A DNA stretch of 64,000 nucleotides from Laguncularia racemosa. Taxonomy: Eukaryota > Streptophyta > Magnoliopsida > Myrtales > Combretaceae. Where the stretch lies: contig JBBMOL010000073.1 in the NCBI GenBank assembly GCA_037954665.1, forward strand, positions 3,038,001-3,102,000, written 5' to 3'. Of the stretch, positions 59,807 to 64,000 are shown one piece after another; position 1 is the first letter of the stretch, and every line of letters starts with the position of its first letter. The notes beneath the pieces are model-generated. The model searched no databases. It saw only the letters and a program-made list of their open reading frames with translations, and had not been told where the DNA came from. Position numbers and translations under genes: made by a program.

Positions 59807-62800
59807 ATGGATTCAGATCTCTCTCTCATCGAAATCTCCAGAGAAGACGATTCGTTGCTTCGCCTTCAATTACAATCCGACGATGTCATCACCACTGCTA
59901 CAAAACCCTACTTCGCTTGCTCCCCTCTTCAGAGATCACATTCTAAACCGCCAATTGGTACTTTCATTACTTCGCTAGGGTTTTACTCTTCAGTCTATTG
60001 TGTCTGCTTTGATTGGATATGATTTCATTTGATTCAGTTTAGGCAATTAGGGTTCGAATTTTACTTCTGCATTGTTGACGCACAAAAAATTAACTTTCTT
60101 TTAGTTATTTTTTCAATTTCGTACTCGCTAATATTTTGTATAAGTTTTCTTCTTTCTCGTGTTCGAATGCATTTCGATATATGATTTATTGTTCGATGTG
60201 TTTGTCTGATTTGGTTTGATGCCGTGTTGACCGCATAGAGTTGTGAACTTAAAAGTTGAGTTCGATTGCACGAAGTTAGCTTTAAAATCTCGCCTCTTTT
60301 TTTTTCTTCTGATACTTGTTAAATTGCAACGTAAATGCTTTTTTTTTTTTTTTGGTAGTGTAGCTAGAACTAGGGTTCGTGCAATAGAAATGAATCATTA
60401 ATCCGAATCATGATTCGATTCTTAAGTCATTGCATGATTAGTTTTGAATTGGGCTGTAAATTCATAGTATGATTGATGAAAGGGGGTTTATGTATGATAT
60501 ATGAGTGAGCTGATATGTTGCAGCGGGTGCATTGAGCAAAGGGGATGCTGAAAAAATTGGAACTTCTTCATTTAAAGGTAGTGATGACAAAGAGAATGTC
60601 AATGCAAACAAATCCGAAATGCCAAAACTCAATGTGGAGCTGCAGCAAATGAAGCGGAAGAAGAAAGGGGGTTATAATTTGCGGAAAAGCTTAGCGTGGG
60701 ATCAAGCTTTCTTTACAGAAGAAGGTCAAACACAAATTATTTTTGGACTTTGAGAAACAAAAAGAATCATTGACCTATTTATTCCTTCCCCTACTAACTA
60801 TTGTGACTTTGAATGTTAGGTGTACTGGATCCCTTGGAATTATCTATGATCAGTGGAAATGTTGGCAATATCAGTGGGGGGAAGTTGTCAGTAATTCATG
60901 AAGACGGGGTTGAATCGCTGTCAGAGTGTTTGGATTGCCAAAGTGATCCAGTGGATTTGCTTACATCAGAAGAGAAGCTATTTAAAGAATTGCCTGCAAG
61001 CACTCCAAATGCATGCAAACAACTTGGTGATAGCACAACACGAAAGCATGATTCTGCAACCAAATTTTGTGGACCTCAAGCCTCTGCAGTGAGTTGCATA
61101 TTAATTTACCTTTGTGCTTTACTCTTTTCTAGCATTAAGCCATAAACTTGTAGTAATTGTAAAGGCACATTGTATAGTACGTACATACATACATACATCA
61201 CAAAAGCGGTTGGACATTTTAGATTTGATTTTCTGCATTATGTTATTCATTTTTGAAATGATTTCTTTCAGGCCAAGCGAAAGATTCTCTCAAACCATGA
61301 TATAAATAGGAGTGGATCAAAGCGCAGTGCTTGCCCACAACCCCTGGCTTCATCTACATATCCTTGTCATTGAATTGTTGAAATTGATGGAGCAATATTT
61401 ATCTTGTCTTATTTTACTCTAATATTCAAACAAAGAAGTGCCCTTAACTTTTTTCTACTCGGAAAAGACCTGCAAATGTTAATACTACAAATAAAGCAAC
61501 TAAAGAACTAAGAATCTCAGGAATGCCAGTCCGATCTACACGATCTGTATGCCCGAAGTCAACTACTAGTACTGACAGTAGTACTAGCCGCTTGAAAAAT
61601 TCTCAAAAAGGTATTGTTGGTCAAATTTAGCCGAATGGAAGAACTGGACTCATTTTTTTTAGTACTTTTATTGAGCTTTAATTAAATTAAAATAAGGAAA
61701 ATGTTAATAGGTGCCCTAAGGCACTTGATAAGGTGCCAAATGAAGAAAAATTTCACCTTTTAATGCCTTTTTAAGTGTATGTTCAATGATGGAAAGCATG
61801 AAAAGATATATTTTTAGGCTTTTAATAAGTATCCTAGGAGCACCTACTAACAGGATCCGTGCAATAAATTTATTTACAAGTGGGTATACCCCTTCACATA
61901 GGCATAATGGGTATCCCTGTCATGGTGATAACATGCAGCCCCTGCACTATAGTTCACAAGAAAAACGTAACTTAGGTACTTCCTGTAGACAATAAAACAT
62001 TAAAGCATATCATCGACACACTTAGACTGCTGATGGCATCAATTTGTTTGTCCACACACAAAATAGACAGAGGGTAGCACCCCTCTGTCCATGCTAGATA
62101 AAGTATGAGCCTGGCTCTGTAGTTGTCTATTTGACTGAATTATTCTGTTCAAAGTCAAGTTGTGGAGAAACATTAGTTATACAGCTATGATGCATTCAAG
62201 TTGTTAACTAAAATCTCAATTGTTTTGATCTGATACTCTGCCTCTTTCTCCAGCTGTTACCTCCCAAAAGAATGTAAGACTGAAGACCAATGCAGGTAAG
62301 GTAAAAAATGAGCAAAGTAAAATGGATGTTCATGGTAGCAAGGTGAAACCCACACTTCCGGTGGCTCAAAGAGCTATGGTAAGGACTAAGGACATGAAGT
62401 TTGCTGGGGTGTCATATATAAATGACAGTCGCATTTATTCAGTGCAAAAATGCTTATCTAGATCTCTAGTTCTGTCATGGAGCATTAAACATTCACTTGC
62501 TTGTTTCTTTTTTACATGACAGGGCAAAGCAAAACCCAAAGAGACATCATCAAATAATTTGAGCAACAGTTTAAAGGAAAGAGAAGATTTAGTAAAACCA
62601 CCAGCTAGTGATGTATTAACTGATGGAAGATCCAGCAATATTGAAAAGTCCCTTCAGCAAAATGCTGAGCAAATTGCTATGAATAAGCAGCCTGTGCAGG
62701 CTCAAATTGCAAAGCCATCAGGTTTGCGGATGCCTTCACCATCATTGGGATTCTTTGGCCAGGTAGAACTTCATTTCATTCCAGTAATGATGTTAGCCTG

Positions 62801-64000
62801 GGATTCGTCCAAATTTCTAGATTAAATTACTTAAGGAGTTTATACATTCTTTACTGGATGTCAGCAGGCAAAGAATTCTATTGCTCAAAGCTTATTGCCA
62901 CGGTATAGTCAGCCGGGCCTTGCTCCTCGATTTTCTATTTCTAATTCAAGGAACCCTAGCACTTCAAAGTCCTTTGGCGAGAAGAGGTCCTCATGTGGGA
63001 ATGAGAAGAAACAAGAGGTAGTCAAAACTGTGAAGAGTGAAAATTTGAGGCTGCAGTCAAAGACCAGATGCTCTGTTACCTTGGCCCTTAAACCAGCTTC
63101 ATGTCAAAAGGTACCTTAAGTTCTTGGAATATGTTATGCCAAATGTGAAGGCTCACATGACACAATAACCAATGGATGGAGACCAATATGCAGCTGCCTT
63201 CTGATACTGTTTTTAGTGACATTTTTGCAAAATTTCAGGAATATGCAGCAGTGGATTCAGTTAAATCTGAGAAGAAATCTCCTGCAGATGATGTAGAAAT
63301 GTACAGGGATAAAAGTACATCTCTTCCACAGCCGGTACCTATACTAGTGATGAGTAATAATGACAAGAAGCTTGAGGATGTTGCTTCCAGAGGCAGCATA
63401 TCAAATGGGACTGAAAGTGCAATTAACACTGACAGGTCTCTTGATTGTATTCCCCAAACTGCAGGAGTTTCTAATAATGATGAAATGGTTGCTTGTGAAT
63501 CTGTTGAAAGATCATCAAGTCTTTCAAGTGAATTTCACGTTATCTGTTCTGAATCTCAATTGGTGGATGCCAGCACTCATGGAGCTCCAAGTGCTTCAAA
63601 GACGCATCGTAGTTCTGTGCCTGTTATTATTGAGCTGTCTGTTGGTCAAGATGAACTGCCTATGTCTTCTCATGCTAGTAATGAGAAGCAGAAGACGATG
63701 CAGGAATATGCAGCAGTGGATTCAGTTAAATCTGAGAAGAAATCTCCTGCAGATGATGTAGAAATGTACAGGGATAAAAGTACATCTCTTCCACAGCCGG
63801 TACCTATACTAGTGATGAGTAATAATGACAAGAAGCTTGAGGATGTTGCTTCCAGAGGCAGCATATCAAATGGGACTGAAAGTGCAATTAACACTGACAG
63901 GTCTCTTGATTGTATTCCCCAAACTGCAGGAGTTTCTAATAATGATGAAATGGTTGCTTGTGAATCTGTTGAAAGATCATCAAGTCTTTCAAGTGAATTT
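59807..64000 (+). CDS. Plant-specific Ser/Lys-rich protein of unknown function (5' part, runs off the window)
   Basis: Proposed exons are 59807-59957, 60524-60724, 60820-61088, 61272 to about 61370 (end uncertain), 61468-61610, 62254-62378, 62523-62762, 62868-63110, and 63239 to beyond 64000. Apart from the junction between the fourth and fifth exons, phases agree. The protein begins MDSDLSLIEISREDDSLLRL and has a conserved-looking core, GGYNLRKSLAWDQAFFTEEG followed by VLDPLELSMISG. Later come basic, Ser/Thr-rich, probably disordered stretches, and LRMPSPSLGFFGQ. I believe this core is shared with uncharacterised proteins in other plants but cannot name a function. KEN (DDKENVNANKS) may be a degradation box, a weak hint of cell-cycle control. 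The last exon contains a 155-codon tandem repeat. Confidence 0.75.
61702..61852. mobile_element. Small MITE in an intron of the 3rd gene
   Basis: The left end TGTTAATAGGTGCCCTAAGG and the complement of the right end, TGTTAGTAGGTGCTCCTAGG, match over about 20 bp with few differences. The element is about 150 bp and non-coding, and lies in the intron between 61610 and 62254. It is a typical short palindromic MITE. Confidence 0.65.
63239..64000 (+). repeat. 465-bp in-frame tandem repeat in the last visible exon
   Basis: Copy 1 is 63239-63703 and copy 2 starts at 63704 and is cut by the window end after 297 bp. I compared the overlap by eye and found no difference. The unit is 155 codons (EYAAVDSVKSEKKSPADDVE … SNEKQKTMQ), so the reading frame is kept. 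Copy 1 starts exactly at the exon's first base. Both copies are preceded by CAG (the intron acceptor in one, a Gln codon in the other). Confidence 0.93.

Noticed and set aside
63235..63894. Two identical - strand ORFs (64 and 74 aa)
   Set aside because: They are shadows of the duplicated coding exon on the + strand.
1..64000. CRISPR arrays, bacterial operons, rRNA or intact tRNA genes
   Set aside because: None seen. The window is plant nuclear DNA, and the direct repeats present are tandem duplications or transposon parts.

Overview
The window is nuclear DNA of a flowering plant, most likely a eudicot. The evidence is long GT-AG introns, AT-rich intergenic DNA, plant-type retroelements, and multi-exon genes whose proteins match plant families. 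Species cannot be told from the sequence. All annotation here is by eye and by translation; no searches were run.

Three host genes are present, all on the + strand. (1) 11978-21922: an apparently intact 18-exon gene for subunit a of the vacuolar-type H+-ATPase, about 818 aa, closest to the VHA-a1 (TGN/early endosome) type. (2) 41333-45089: a five-exon WD40-repeat gene of the DCAF8 type (CUL4-DDB1 substrate receptor), about 488 aa. (3) 59807 to beyond 64000: the 5' part of a plant-specific Ser/Lys-rich gene of unknown function, ending in a 465-bp in-frame tandem repeat cut off by the window.

The space between them is mostly transposon remains. 1-2110 looks like a retroelement LTR with a primer-binding-like site. 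5950-7985 is a decayed L1-type LINE. 8-11.6 kb holds AT-rich duplicated sequence. 23080-34754 is a complete but dead Ty3/gypsy element on the - strand, with 5-bp target-site duplications, a gag-PR-RT-RH-INT order, and an extra ORF antisense to pol as in the Tat group. 35026-41265 is a Mutator-like element (MULE) with a decayed transposase plus a plant mobile domain (PMD) gene; its end lies only 67 bp before the ATG of the DCAF8-like gene. 47-53 kb is a nest of decayed LTR elements, including an Athila-like LTR/PBS/gag block. Several small inverted-repeat elements (45.2, 53.5 and 61.7 kb) and SINE-like tRNA heads are scattered around.

The best surprises are these. A roughly 0.5-kb organelle-DNA insert, including part of plastid rpoC1, sits in a V-ATPase intron between perfect 35-bp direct repeats. 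The exon-12 splice acceptor of the same gene is triplicated in tandem. CAG and CTG triplets are strikingly scarce in the retroelement, as expected from CHG-methylation decay. The MULE carrying a PMD is jammed against a gene start. No new defence or biosynthetic system was found.
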